From the NCBI RefSeq assembly GCF_043555935.1, contig NZ_JBIGIB010000002.1, positions 1 to 64,000 on the forward strand: a stretch of 64,000 nt of DNA. The letters run 5' to 3'. Source of the stretch: Pelomonas baiyunensis. GTDB lineage: Bacteria > Pseudomonadota > Gammaproteobacteria > Burkholderiales > Burkholderiaceae_C. Made by a program: the position numbers and the translations under genes. This document shows, in pieces, positions 46,115 through 55,146 of this stretch. Within the stretch, counting starts at the first letter, position 1. Each line of letters starts with the position of its first letter. The notes under the pieces are model-generated. The model saw only the letters and a list, made by a program, of their open reading frames with translations, made no database searches and had not been told where the DNA came from.

Positions 46115-48025
46115 TCAGGCGCAGCGCAACGTGATGGCGAAGCAACTGCCTTGCCCGGGGGTGGAGGTGACGGACAGCTCGCCGTGCATGGCATGCACGA
46201 GCTGCCGCGTGATGGCCAGGCCCAGGCCCGTGCCGGGCCGGTCCGAGCGCTCGCGGCCGAGGCGGTTGAAGGGTTCAAACAGGCTGTGCAGCTGGGTTTC
46301 GTCCATGCCCATGCCGTCGTCTCGCACCGCCACGCGCACGCGGCCGGGGGCCGGCTCGTCGATCTCCACGCCCACATGGCCACCACGCTCGTTGTATTTC
46401 ACGGCGTTGGAGAGCAGGTTGCTCAGGCACTGCGTGAGGCGCCGGGCATCGGCCTGGGCCAGTGGCGGGCGCTGCGTGAGCACGGGTTCGCGCACGTCCA
46501 CGCCCGCCCAGCTGGCGGCGGGTGCCACGGCGGCCAGGGCCTCGGCCACGGTGTCGCGCAGGTCCACCGCGCCCAGGTTCAGCTTGAGGGCGCCGGTCTC
46601 GCCGCGTGCGAATTCCAGCAGGTCTTCGATGAGGTGCTGCATCGCCCGGCCCGCGTTCTGGATGCGGTCCAGCCCTTCGGCCCGCTTGGCGTCCAGCGCC
46701 GGGTCCATGCGCATGATTTGCGCGAAGCCCAGCACCGCGTTGAGCGGGTTGCCCAGCTCGTGGGCGATCACGCCGATCATGCGGGTCTTGGCTGTGCTGG
46801 CGGCCTCGGCCGCCGCGCGGGCCACGCTCTCGGCCTGCAGGCGTTCGCGGTCGCTGATGTCGCGCAGCACCCAGGTGGTGAACTGGTGTTGCCCTTCCAC
46901 CAACGCCGAGGCCGTGGCCTCCACTGGCTTCGGCGCGCCGTTGCGGCCGCTGAGTTGCAGACGCACCGGCGCACGGCGGGCCTGCTCGGCCAGCAGCGTG
47001 GGCGCATCCAGCCAGGCCGACAGCGGGCTGCCCACCACGGCGCCTTCACGCCCGGCAAACATCTCGGCTGCGGCGGCATTGGCCAGCAGCACGGTGTTGG
47101 CTTCGTCGCACACCAGGATGGCGTCCGTGGCGGTGCGCACGATCTCGGACACGCGCGCATCGGCAATGCGGCGCCAGCGCTCGCCGGCGGCGCGCAGTTC
47201 GGCGTCTTGCCGCAGTTTGAGGTCCAGCAGGTTGCGCACGCGGGCCCGCAGCACCGGGGCCACGATGGGCTTGCTGACGAAGTCGGCCGCGCCGAGTTCC
47301 AGGGCGCGGGTCTCGTCGGCCGGGCGGTCGTAGCGGGTCACGAACACCACGGGCACGCCTTTGAGCCGCGGGTCGGCCTTCAGCGCCGCGCAGATGGCGA
47401 AGCCGTCCTGGCCCGGCATCATGGCGTCCAGCAGCACAAGGTCAGGCTCGATGCGCCGCGCCATCTTGAGCGCGTTGCGCCCTTCGGTCACGAAATGGAT
47501 GCTGCCCAGGTCTTGCAGCGTGCTGCCCAACATCTGCACGGCGGCGGCGTCGTCGTCAATGATGAGCAGGGCCGGCAAGTCGCGCGCGCGGCCGGGGTCG
47601 GCGGCGGGCAGGGCGCCCGTGCCGGCGCTGGCGCCTGCCGCCATCAAGGCCCGTTCCCGCAACCGGGCGCGCACCCGGGCGCGGAAGGTTTCGGGCACCA
47701 GCGGCTTGGTGATGAAGTCGTTCACGCCGCGCTGCACGGCGGCCAGTTCGGTGTCGGTCTCGTCGTCGGCGGTGGCCATGATCACCGGCACGGCGCGCAG
47801 GTCGGGGTCGCGGCGCATGGCGTCGTACACCTGCAGACCGTCCATGCCGGGCATGCGTGCGTCCAGCACGATGAGGTCCGGCCGCGAGGCGCGTGCCAGC
47901 CGCAAGGCTTCCTCGCCCGTGCTGGCGAAGTTCAGGTTGGGGAAGTCCGACAGCAAATGCCGCATGGTGTGGATGGCGGTGGGGTCGTCATCCACGAGCA
48001 GCAGTCGGGCGTCACGCAAGTCCAT
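46115..48025 (-). CDS. REC-REC-PAS histidine kinase
   Basis: A 636-residue cytoplasmic protein: two receiver domains (Asp in LIVLDARMPGMDG and LVLLDAMMPGQDG), one PAS domain (LVCDEANTVLLANAAAAEMF), HisKA (AHELGNPLNAVLGFAQIM), and HATPase (VRDDGMGMD, RPGTGLGLA). It has no membrane segment, so it takes input through its receivers or PAS. It is first in the minus-strand signalling cluster and faces ureE across a relatively AT-rich 168-bp region. Confidence 0.92.
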   Translation of the reverse strand: MDLRDARLLLVDDDPTAIHTMRHLLSDFPNLNFASTGEEALRLARASRPDLIVLDARMPGMDGLQVYDAMRRDPDLRAVPVIMATADDETDTELAAVQRGVNDFITKPLVPETFRARVRARLRERALMAAGASAGTGALPAADPGRARDLPALLIIDDDAAAVQMLGSTLQDLGSIHFVTEGRNALKMARRIEPDLVLLDAMMPGQDGFAICAALKADPRLKGVPVVFVTRYDRPADETRALELGAADFVSKPIVAPVLRARVRNLLDLKLRQDAELRAAGERWRRIADARVSEIVRTATDAILVCDEANTVLLANAAAAEMFAGREGAVVGSPLSAWLDAPTLLAEQARRAPVRLQLSGRNGAPKPVEATASALVEGQHQFTTWVLRDISDRERLQAESVARAAAEAASTAKTRMIGVIAHELGNPLNAVLGFAQIMRMDPALDAKRAEGLDRIQNAGRAMQHLIEDLLEFARGETGALKLNLGAVDLRDTVAEALAAVAPAASWAGVDVREPVLTQRPPLAQADARRLTQCLSNLLSNAVKYNERGGHVGVEIDEPAPGRVRVAVRDDGMGMDETQLHSLFEPFNRLGRERSDRPGTGLGLAITRQLVHAMHGELSVTSTPGQGSCFAITLRCA

Positions 48026-48193
48026 GGCGGGTCGTCATCCTCAGACGGTTGAGAATTCGCAAATGTATCAATATTGCAGTTTGCGGACCCAACGGATATC
48101 GTTTGTATTTGTGATGAAGTATCAGTTTTTTGGGTCGGCGTGGATAGTCACCCGGCCTCGGGACACGCCCGGGGGAAGTCGCACAATCGCGGG
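48026..48193. other. Divergent AT-rich intergenic region (sensor kinase / ureE)
   Basis: Bases about 48045-48135 are markedly richer in A and T than the surroundings (CAAATGTATCAATATTGCAG, GTTTGTATTTGTGATGAAG). They probably hold the divergent promoters for the kinase and ureE. A GC-rich hairpin-like segment, CCCGGCCTCGGG, lies at 48151-48162. No clear named operator was recognised. Confidence 0.4.
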
Positions 48194-48961
48194 ATGCTGA
48201 CCGTCGACAAGATCATTGCGCGGGGCCATGGCCTCGCATCCGTGTTGCTCAAACGGGCCACCCAGGTGGAGCTGGATTGGGATGTGCGCCAGAAAAGCCG
48301 CTTCGAGGCCACCGACAGTGCCGGGCGCCGCTTGGCGGTGTTCCTGCCGCGCGGCACCGCGGTGCGCGGGGGCGATGTGATGGTGGTGTCGGACGGCTCC
48401 CTGGTGCGGGTGCTGGCCGCGCCGCAGCCGGTGATGCAGGTGCGCGTGTGCGCCGCGCACGGCCAGCCGCTGGACCTGCTGCGCGCCGCCTACCACCTGG
48501 GCAACCGCCACGTGCCGCTGGAGGTGCAGGCCGACGTGCTGCAGTTCGAGCCCGACCCGGTGCTGGCCGACATGCTGCGCCGTCAGCACCTGATCGTGAC
48601 CGAGACGCACGCGGCGTTCGAGCCGGAGGGCGGGGCTTATGGCGACGGGGCGGGCCATGGGCATGGACACGACCACAGTCACGACCATGGCCACGCCCAT
48701 GCTCATGCCCATGACGAGCCGGGGCACGCCTGTGGTCATGCGCACCACGAACACGGCCACGACCATGGACACGAGCATGTACATGAGCATGGCCCCGCGT
48801 GCGGGCACGCGCACCACACCCATGAGCCGCATGCGGCGCACGGGCATGCGCCCGCCTTGCCGGCCCGGTCGGGCAAGCCGGTGGGCATTCCGGTGAAGGC
48901 GCATGACGGCCATGGGCACGAGGGGCATGTGCACGGCCCCGGCTGCGGGCACGACCACTGA
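48194..48961 (+). CDS. ureE: Urease accessory protein UreE with long His-rich tail
   Basis: A 255-residue nickel metallochaperone for urease. The N-terminal peptide-binding domain (1-75) and the metal-binding domain follow the family (HLGNRHVPLEVQ, VLADMLRRQHLIV). From about residue 150 the tail is an exceptional histidine run with 35 His in roughly 100 residues, mostly Gly-His, Ala-His and Asp-His pairs, with three Cys-Gly-His units. Such tails bind several nickel ions. ATG 48194 is the family start. An outer-membrane-protein gene separates it from ureF. Confidence 0.95.
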   Translation: MLTVDKIIARGHGLASVLLKRATQVELDWDVRQKSRFEATDSAGRRLAVFLPRGTAVRGGDVMVVSDGSLVRVLAAPQPVMQVRVCAAHGQPLDLLRAAYHLGNRHVPLEVQADVLQFEPDPVLADMLRRQHLIVTETHAAFEPEGGAYGDGAGHGHGHDHSHDHGHAHAHAHDEPGHACGHAHHEHGHDHGHEHVHEHGPACGHAHHTHEPHAAHGHAPALPARSGKPVGIPVKAHDGHGHEGHVHGPGCGHDH

Positions 48962-49059
48962 AACCGCCCGCCGGCATGACGGCTGGTGCCGCCGATTTGC
49001 TGCATTAGCATCCGGCGCGCGGGCCGCACGGGCGGCCGCGTTTCAGGCCGTTGACTCCC

Positions 49060-49671
49060 ATGACATCCATCCGTCCCTTGGCCCTCACCTCGCTCGCAGC
49101 GCTGGCCGTTGCGTTGCTGCCCAGCACCGTCTGGGCGCAGTCGCCCAACCTGGCGGGCGCCACCTACTTGAGCGCTTCGGTGGGCACGGGCAAGGTCGGG
49201 CTGAACTGCCCGGCCAACACCCCGTGCAGCCGTGTGGACGCCAGCAGCGTGCTCCGCGCTGGGCACCGCCTGGGCAATGGCTGGGCCTTCGAGGTGACCT
49301 ACAGCCGCATCGCGGCGGACTGGGGTGTGCTGGGAGCCAACTACTCGGCCGAGTTCACCGGTTTCGGCCTGGGCACGGCCTACGCCATTCCCCTGACCGA
49401 CAGCTTCAGCGCCTGGGCGCGGCTGGGCGGCAGTTCCAACGAGTTGCGCCTGCAGCCCGCCGTGGGCCTGGCCGGGCGCAACCCCGGCACCATCACCACC
49501 ACCTCGTTCAACCCCTACGCGGGGCTGGGCCTCGTGTGGCAGATCAGCCCGCACTGGAGTGCCAGTGCCAACCTGGACGTCACGCGCGCCGACCTGCGCG
49601 AGTCACCCAACGCCGCCCGTCAGGGCGTGACGGTGCGCTCCGTCGGCCTGGGCATCGGGTTCAACTTCTGA
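49060..49671 (+). CDS. Small outer-membrane beta-barrel protein
   Basis: A 203-residue protein from ATG 49060 (an in-frame TTG at 49051 would add three residues). Signal peptide about 1-26 (ALAVALLPSTVWAQ). The mature part shows alternating-hydrophobic strands and ends GVTVRSVGLGIGFNF with terminal Phe, the barrel-assembly signal. A CPANTPCSR loop could be disulfide-bonded. It resembles OmpA/OmpW-like 8-stranded barrels. It sits between ureE and ureF, so co-expression with urease assembly is likely. A nickel or urea role is speculation. Confidence 0.75.
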   Translation: MTSIRPLALTSLAALAVALLPSTVWAQSPNLAGATYLSASVGTGKVGLNCPANTPCSRVDASSVLRAGHRLGNGWAFEVTYSRIAADWGVLGANYSAEFTGFGLGTAYAIPLTDSFSAWARLGGSSNELRLQPAVGLAGRNPGTITTTSFNPYAGLGLVWQISPHWSASANLDVTRADLRESPNAARQGVTVRSVGLGIGFNF

Positions 49672-49687
49672 CGGCCAACCACCGCAC

Positions 49688-50368
49688 ATGACGCCCACGC
49701 CCCCCGCGCTGCTGCACTTGCTTTGGCTGGCCAGCCCGGCGCTGCCGGTGGGTGGCTTCAGCTACTCCGAGGGCCTGGAAGCCGCCGTGGATGCCGGTGT
49801 GGTGACGGATGAAACCTCGGCGGGCGACTGGCTGCTGAATCAACTGGCCTTGGTGCAGGCCCGTGCGGAGTTGCCCGTGGCAGCGGGCGCCCATGCCGCC
49901 GCGCTGGCGCTGGACGGCGAGCGGCTGGCGGCGCTGAACGCCTGGGTGCTGCAAACCCGCGAGACGGCCGAAAGCCTGCAGCAGGTGCAGCAGATGGGCC
50001 GCAGCCTCGTGGTGTGGATGCAGTCGCTGCTGCCGGGCTCCCCCGTGCTGCCGCTGCTGCAAGCGCTCAGCCCAGCGCCGACCTGGCCCGTGGTGATGGG
50101 CGCGGTGGCCGCTGCGCGCCAAGCGCCGCTGGAGGCCGCGTTGCAGGCCATCGCCTTCGGCTGGGCCGAAAACCTGATGCAGGCCGCCGTGCGCTGTGTG
50201 CCCCTGGGCCAAACGGCCGGGCAGCGGCTGTTGGCACGGCTCGTGCATGCCATTCCGGAGGCCGTGGCCCAGGCGCTGGCACAGCCCGAGCCGCTGGCGT
50301 TTGCCCCGCTGCTGGGCATCCACGGCGCCCGTCACGAAACTCAATATTCCCGCTTGTTCCGCTCATGA
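49688..50368 (+). CDS. ureF: Urease accessory protein UreF
   Basis: A 226-residue helical protein that acts with UreD and UreG in nickel insertion. The family start LLHLLWLASPALPVGGFSYSEGLE is present, as is the C-terminal segment NLMQAAVRCVPLGQTAGQR. Its stop overlaps the ureG ATG by four bases. Confidence 0.95.
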   Translation: MTPTPPALLHLLWLASPALPVGGFSYSEGLEAAVDAGVVTDETSAGDWLLNQLALVQARAELPVAAGAHAAALALDGERLAALNAWVLQTRETAESLQQVQQMGRSLVVWMQSLLPGSPVLPLLQALSPAPTWPVVMGAVAAARQAPLEAALQAIAFGWAENLMQAAVRCVPLGQTAGQRLLARLVHAIPEAVAQALAQPEPLAFAPLLGIHGARHETQYSRLFRS

Positions 50369-51021
50369 CTGTCCACCCCGCGCAACTCCACGCCATCCCG
50401 AACCGAACCAAGACGCTGCCGCCGCTGCGCGTGGGCGTGGGCGGGCCGGTGGGGTCGGGCAAAACCACCTTGGTGGAAATGCTCTGCAAGACCATGCGTG
50501 AGCGCTGGGACCTGGTGGTCGTCACCAACGACATCTACACCAAGGAAGACCAGCGCCTGTTGACCGTGGCCGGCGCGTTGGAGCCCGAACGCATCATGGG
50601 CGTGGAGACCGGCGGCTGCCCGCACACCGCCATCCGCGAGGACTGTTCCATCAACCTCGAAGCGGTGGACCGCATGCTGGAGAAGTTCCCGAACGCCGAC
50701 ATCGTGTTCGTGGAAAGTGGCGGTGACAACCTGGCCGCCACCTTCAGCCCCGAACTGTCGGACCTCACCATCTACGTGATCGACGTGGCCGCCGGCGAGA
50801 AGATCCCGCGCAAGGGCGGCCCCGGCATCACCAAGAGCGACCTGTTCGTCATCAACAAGACCGACCTGGCCCCGCATGTGGGCGCGGACCTGGACATCAT
50901 GCGCAGCGACACCGCGCGCATGCGGCCGGTCAAGCCCTGGGTCATGACCAACCTCAAAACCCGTGAAGGGCTGGCCGAGGTGGTCGACTTCATCGAAAAG
51001 AAGGGCCTGCTGGTTGGCTGA
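50365..51021 (+). CDS. ureG: Urease accessory GTPase UreG
   Basis: A 218-residue GTPase driving nickel transfer into urease. P-loop GVGGPVGSGKTTLVE near residues 24-38, then TNDIYTKEDQ, the metal-binding motif GGCPHTAIRED, and NKTDLAP (G4). ATG 50365 overlaps the ureF stop. Its end overlaps the likely ureD start. Length and motifs are normal. Confidence 0.97.
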   Translation: MTVHPAQLHAIPNRTKTLPPLRVGVGGPVGSGKTTLVEMLCKTMRERWDLVVVTNDIYTKEDQRLLTVAGALEPERIMGVETGGCPHTAIREDCSINLEAVDRMLEKFPNADIVFVESGGDNLAATFSPELSDLTIYVIDVAAGEKIPRKGGPGITKSDLFVINKTDLAPHVGADLDIMRSDTARMRPVKPWVMTNLKTREGLAEVVDFIEKKGLLVG

Positions 51022-51850
51022 CGCGGTTCGCTGGCCGGCACGCCTGGCCCTGAACGCCACGCGCGACGGCGCCGCCACCCGGCTGCACGCCCGGCACGAC
51101 GGCCCGTTGCGGCTGCTCAAAACGCTTTACCCGGAAGGGCCGGGCGTGGCGCATGCGGTGCTGGTGCATCCGCCAGGCGGGCTTGTGGGCGGGGACCGGC
51201 TGGACATCGAGTTGGATGTGCAGCCGGGCGCACATCTGCTCGTCACGACGCCGGCCGCCACGCGCTTTTACCGCTCCAACGCCGGCGAAGCCGCGCAGGT
51301 GGTGCAGGCGCGGGTGGGCGCGGGCGCGCGTCTGGAATGGCTGCCGCAAGAGACGCTGGCCTACCCGGCCTGCGACGCGCGCAACGAGGTGCGGCTGCGC
51401 CTGGCCCCGGGTGCCAGCCTGTTCGCCAGCGAGGTGCTGGGCCTGGGCCTGCCGGCCGCGGGTGAGCCCTACGTGCGGGGGCGGCTGCTGCAGCATCTGG
51501 AAATCGCCGGTCTGTGGTTGGATCGCGGCCGCCTGGACGCGGCTGACCATGCGCTGCTGGATGGCCCGTGCGGCCTGGCCGGTCACCGTGTGTTGGGCAC
51601 GCTCGCCTATGCGCAGACGGTGCCGCTGCCCGAAGCGCCGGGCTTGCTGGATGACGCCCGCGCGCTGCTGGCGGCGGTGCCGCATGCCGGCGCCACCCAC
51701 CTGGCCTTGGCCGGCGGTGCCGTGTTGATCGTTCGCGTGGTGGGCGACGAGGTGGAGGCCGTCACCGGCGCCCTGCGCCAGGTGCACGCGTTGTGGCGCG
51801 AGCGGCTGTGGCGCCTGGACAGCGCCGCCCCGCGCATTTGGGCGACCTGA
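51014..51850 (+). CDS. ureD: Urease accessory protein UreD
   Basis: About 278 residues; scaffold for the UreDFG complex on apo-urease. Recognisable segments are HPPGGLVGGDRLDIELD, TTPAATRFYRS, LEWLPQETLAYP and LFASEVLGLG. No ATG fits. TTG 51014, overlapping the last codons of ureG, is my best start, and the frame is open further upstream inside ureG. In many clusters ureD is first, before ureA; here it is last, after ureG. Confidence 0.9.
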   Translation: MADAVRWPARLALNATRDGAATRLHARHDGPLRLLKTLYPEGPGVAHAVLVHPPGGLVGGDRLDIELDVQPGAHLLVTTPAATRFYRSNAGEAAQVVQARVGAGARLEWLPQETLAYPACDARNEVRLRLAPGASLFASEVLGLGLPAAGEPYVRGRLLQHLEIAGLWLDRGRLDAADHALLDGPCGLAGHRVLGTLAYAQTVPLPEAPGLLDDARALLAAVPHAGATHLALAGGAVLIVRVVGDEVEAVTGALRQVHALWRERLWRLDSAAPRIWAT

Positions 51851-51868
51851 CGCCCCGGTCAGTTCACC

Positions 51869-51885
51869 CCGCCCCAGCAGGGCGG
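51869..51885. terminator. Hairpin between convergent ureD and terC
   Basis: CCGCCC (51869-51874) pairs with GGGCGG (51880-51885) around a 5-base loop, 18 bases after the ureD stop and before the convergent terC gene ends. No T-run; a bidirectional terminator is possible but unproven. Confidence 0.35.
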
Positions 51886-51908
51886 CAAGTGCTGCCCGAG
51901 CGACGGGC

Positions 51909-52676
51909 TCAGTCGTCGCCGCCGGGGATCTGCTGGCGCAGCTTGACCTTGGTGGCCGCGTTCTTGCGCATCTTGATGTTCATCATCTCGACGCCCAGCG
52001 AGAACGCCATCGCGAAGTAGATGTAGCCCTTGGGCACGTGGTGGCCAAAACCTTCGGCCACGAGCACCACGCCCACCACCACCAGGAAGCTCAACGCCAG
52101 CATCTTGATGGTCGGGTGATCACTCACGAAGCGGCCGATCGGGCCGGCAAACAGCATCATCAAGGCCACCGAGCACACCACGGCGCCGATCATGATGCGC
52201 ACGTCATCCACCATGCCCACGGCGGTGATGATGGAGTCCAGCGAGAACACCAGGTCGATCAGCATGATCTGCAAGATGATGGACGCGAAGGCCGCCTTGG
52301 CCTTGGCACCGGGGCTGGCGTGGGCTTCGTCCTCGCCTTCCAGCGAACCGTGAATCTCGCCGGTGCTTTTCCAGATCAGGAACAGGCCACCGCCGATCAG
52401 GATGAGGTCGCGGCCGGAAATCGGTTTGTCGAGGATGGGCAGGGTGAACAGCGGCTCCACCATGCCCACGATCCAGGCCAGCATCAGCAACAGGCCGATG
52501 CGCATGAACATCGCGGCGAACAAGCCGATGCGACGGGCCACCTCCTGGCGCGCCTTGGGCAGCTTGTCGACCAGGATGCTGATGAAGATGATGTTGTCGA
52601 TGCCCAGCACCAGCTCCAGTGCGGTCAGCGTCGCCAGGGCGATCCAGGTTTGCGGGTTGGAGAGCAGTTCCAGCAT
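51909..52676 (-). CDS. TerC family integral membrane protein
   Basis: A 255-residue membrane protein from ATG 52676 with about seven helices. TerC signatures are ELVLGIDNIIFISILVDKLP, IGLLLMLAWIVG, and IDLVFSLDSIITAVGM, with the paired acidic residues proposed to bind a metal. Members are linked to metal homeostasis, notably manganese efflux, and tellurite resistance. Convergent with ureD. Confidence 0.92.
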   Translation of the reverse strand: MLELLSNPQTWIALATLTALELVLGIDNIIFISILVDKLPKARQEVARRIGLFAAMFMRIGLLLMLAWIVGMVEPLFTLPILDKPISGRDLILIGGGLFLIWKSTGEIHGSLEGEDEAHASPGAKAKAAFASIILQIMLIDLVFSLDSIITAVGMVDDVRIMIGAVVCSVALMMLFAGPIGRFVSDHPTIKMLALSFLVVVGVVLVAEGFGHHVPKGYIYFAMAFSLGVEMMNIKMRKNAATKVKLRQQIPGGDD

Positions 52677-52804
52677 CGTGTTCCGTCCGAGGTGAATCGC
52701 GCATTGTCGGCAGCGGATGGGCGGGTGATTCCAGCCGAGGGCTGACGCTGGCTTCGGTTTTTCCGAGGTGCAGGCGGGTGCTGCGGGGGGTCTGGGGCCA
52801 GCGC

Positions 52805-53818
52805 TCAGTGCGTGCCCAGGGCGCGCAGCAGGTCTTGCGGTGTGTAGGTGCGCGGCTGCGCGGGCCAGTGCTGCACCAGCGCGAGCATGCGGGCGTTGAG
52901 GGGCGCCGCGCGGCCCAGCTGCGTGGCCAGCCGTACCACCTCGCCGCACAGCGCATCGATTTCGGTGGGGCGGCCCAGGGCCAGGTCGTCCGCCATGCTG
53001 GACCGGGCACGGTCGTCCATGCGCAGCATCCGGGCGGCCAGCCGCTGGAACAGCCAGGTGGGTAAGCGCAGCACGCGCACGAGTTGCCGGGGCGGCAGGG
53101 GCGTCAGGCGAGCCAGGGGGCGTCCGGCGGCGTCCAGCAGGTCCAGGGCTTCTTCCTGCAAGGCGGCCAGCACGCGGCGGTAGCCGCGCTCCAGCAACTG
53201 TGCCCGCAGCGGCAGGCCGCTGAGCGCGTTCACGGGGTTGTTGAGGTTGAGCAGCAGCTTGGCCCATTGCACCGGCGCCAGGTCGGGCAGCAGCTTCAGC
53301 GGCAAGGGCAGTGCAGCCAGGGCCGCTTGCCAGGCGTGCAGCGCGGCATCACTCGGCTGTGCCTGCACGGCCAAGGCCCCGTCGGTGCCGCGGTGCACAT
53401 GGCCCGGCGACAGCTCAGCAATGTTGAACGGCACCATGCCGGCATGCCACTGCAGGGCGGGCGCCGCACGGCGGGCCAGCTCGGTGTTGCCCACACCGTT
53501 TTGCAGGCTCACCACCGGCGTGCCGGCGGGCAGCGCCTGGGCCAGTTGCGCAGCGGCTTCGGCCGTGGCGCCGGACTTCACGCACAGCAACGCCAGGTCC
53601 GGCTGCAGGCCCGGGGGCGGTGTGTCGTGCAGGTGCAGTTGGGCGGCGGGCAGGTGGCGATCCAGGCCGTCCTGGTCGGTCAGGCGCATGCCGTGTTGCT
53701 GCAAGGCCGCCAGCATGCGCGGCCGGCCGACGAAGTGCACCGTGCATCCCGCCAACTGGGAGCACCCGCCAACGAAGCAGCCGACCGAGCCGGCCCCCAT
53801 CACGAGCAGCGTGGTCAC
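52805..53818 (-). CDS. 2-dehydropantoate 2-reductase (PanE/ApbA) family protein
   Basis: A 337-residue NADPH-dependent reductase. N-terminal Rossmann motif LLVMGAGSVGCFVGG, then LLCVKSGATAEA, SLQNGVGN, and the catalytic-lysine segment VQWAKLLLNLNNPVNALSG, followed by the helical C-terminal domain. It could serve pantothenate synthesis, but several paralogues reduce other 2-oxo acids. It overlaps the next minus-strand gene upstream by four bases. Confidence 0.85.
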   Translation of the reverse strand: MTTLLVMGAGSVGCFVGGCSQLAGCTVHFVGRPRMLAALQQHGMRLTDQDGLDRHLPAAQLHLHDTPPPGLQPDLALLCVKSGATAEAAAQLAQALPAGTPVVSLQNGVGNTELARRAAPALQWHAGMVPFNIAELSPGHVHRGTDGALAVQAQPSDAALHAWQAALAALPLPLKLLPDLAPVQWAKLLLNLNNPVNALSGLPLRAQLLERGYRRVLAALQEEALDLLDAAGRPLARLTPLPPRQLVRVLRLPTWLFQRLAARMLRMDDRARSSMADDLALGRPTEIDALCGEVVRLATQLGRAAPLNARMLALVQHWPAQPRTYTPQDLLRALGTH

Positions 53819-54357
53819 ACGGGCTGGGCGAGGTCGCGCAGGTGCGTGGGGCCGACGCGGCGCTCGATTTCAGCCAGCAGGCCGCGGCCCCAGCCGGCCA
53901 TGAACAGGGCCTCGCCCACCACGAACATCGGGCCGACGAGCAGGCCCACGAGGTCGTCGACGAAGGCGGGCTTGCGGCCTTCGTAGTAGTGGCCCACGAA
54001 CTGGAAGATCCAGCCCACCACGAAGCTGCCCACGCCGATGGCCAGCCACAGGCTGGTGGTGGTGCCTTGCGTGGCCATCATGGCCAGCGCGGTGAGCGCA
54101 CCGTTGGCCACGGTGGTGGCCGCGCCCAGCATGAAGTTGCCCCGCGTGAGGTACCAGACCGCGCTGACGCCCCACAGCACGATGGCTGCGTTCATGGGGG
54201 TGGAGCCGACCGCAAACTCCGCACGCGCCAGCAGCGCGCTGATCGCGAACACGATCAGCGGAATGCCGACGAAATGCGTGGCGATGTTGCGGCGATCGCG
54301 GTGGTAGGCGGCGTATTGCGCCATCAGGTCTAGGGCAGAACGGAACAGGCTGGCCAT
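53815..54357 (-). CDS. Mpo1-like (DUF962/YGL010w family) membrane protein
   Basis: A 180-residue protein with four hydrophobic helices (about 28-46, 58-75, 83-105, 110-125). Family motifs are YAAYHRDRRNIATHFVGIPL at the N-terminus and GWIFQFVGHYYEGRKPAF later. The yeast homologue Mpo1 is an Fe-dependent dioxygenase in 2-hydroxy fatty-acid alpha-oxidation; the conserved His residues are visible. Its stop overlaps the PanE-like start. Confidence 0.85.
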   Translation of the reverse strand: MASLFRSALDLMAQYAAYHRDRRNIATHFVGIPLIVFAISALLARAEFAVGSTPMNAAIVLWGVSAVWYLTRGNFMLGAATTVANGALTALAMMATQGTTTSLWLAIGVGSFVVGWIFQFVGHYYEGRKPAFVDDLVGLLVGPMFVVGEALFMAGWGRGLLAEIERRVGPTHLRDLAQPV

Positions 54358-54453
54358 GGCAGGCTCCAGGCGTGGCGGTGCTGGCTATGCTAGTGCAGGC
54401 TTTCGCGCGCCAGGTGGCCCGCACCGGGCCTGACTCCAAGGAATTCCCCTGAA

Positions 54454-55146
54454 ATGCACGCATCTTGGCGCCTGATGTATCGCCACGGGTTGCCGGCCCT
54501 GGCGCTGGTGACCCTGGTGGCCTGCACGGCCACGCCCTCCGTGCCGCCGGCGCGGTTGGAAGCCGCGCCGGCGGCTGCGGCCGCCAACGCGCAGCCGGAC
54601 GCCACCGCCGGCTTGCGGGTGTGGGTGTTCCGCGCGGGGGCGGCGGCGCATTTGGGACACAACCATGTGATGCGGGCGGGTGACCTGCGGGTGCAGTGGC
54701 CGGCGGCTGGGCCGGTGCTGCGGTTCCGGCTGGATGCGTTGGCGGTGGACCCGCCGGAGCTGCGGGCAGCGGCGGGCCCGGCATTTGCCAGCGTGGTGGA
54801 CGACGACGCCCGAGCCGGCACGCGTGCCAACCTGCTGCGGGCGCTGGAGGCGCAAGCGCACCCCGAAGTGGTGGTGCGCACGCTGCAGCAGCGCGGCGAA
54901 GGCCCACGGCGGGCGGTGGAGGTGGAGATCGAACTGCACGGCGTGACGCGCCGGCAGTGGCTGGCGGTGGAGGTGCAGGGGCGCCGCGCGCACGGCGTGG
55001 CGGTGGTGCGGCAATCCGACTTCGGGGTGCAGCCGTTCAGCGTGCTCGGCGGCTTGCTGGCGGTGCAGGACGCGCTGGTGGTGGAGTTCGACCTGCTAGA
55101 GCCCGAGCCGCATCAACTGCTTGGTGAGTTGCCGCCCGTCCGGTAG
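54454..55146 (+). CDS. YceI-like lipoprotein
   Basis: A 230-residue lipoprotein: signal with lipobox LVAC (LALVTLVACTA), an Ala/Pro linker to about 45, then a YceI-like beta-barrel (GLRVWVFRAGAAAHLGHNHV, VEVEIELHGVTRRQWLAVEV, FGVQPFSVLGG). YceI folds bind isoprenoid or other lipids. Its last 51 bases overlap the end of the convergent acetyltransferase gene. Confidence 0.72.
   Translation: MHASWRLMYRHGLPALALVTLVACTATPSVPPARLEAAPAAAAANAQPDATAGLRVWVFRAGAAAHLGHNHVMRAGDLRVQWPAAGPVLRFRLDALAVDPPELRAAAGPAFASVVDDDARAGTRANLLRALEAQAHPEVVVRTLQQRGEGPRRAVEVEIELHGVTRRQWLAVEVQGRRAHGVAVVRQSDFGVQPFSVLGGLLAVQDALVVEFDLLEPEPHQLLGELPPVR

Noticed and set aside
48640..48960. CRISPR-like or tandem repeat in ureE
   Set aside because: The repetitive bases encode the His-rich tail in frame and have no regular spacer structure.
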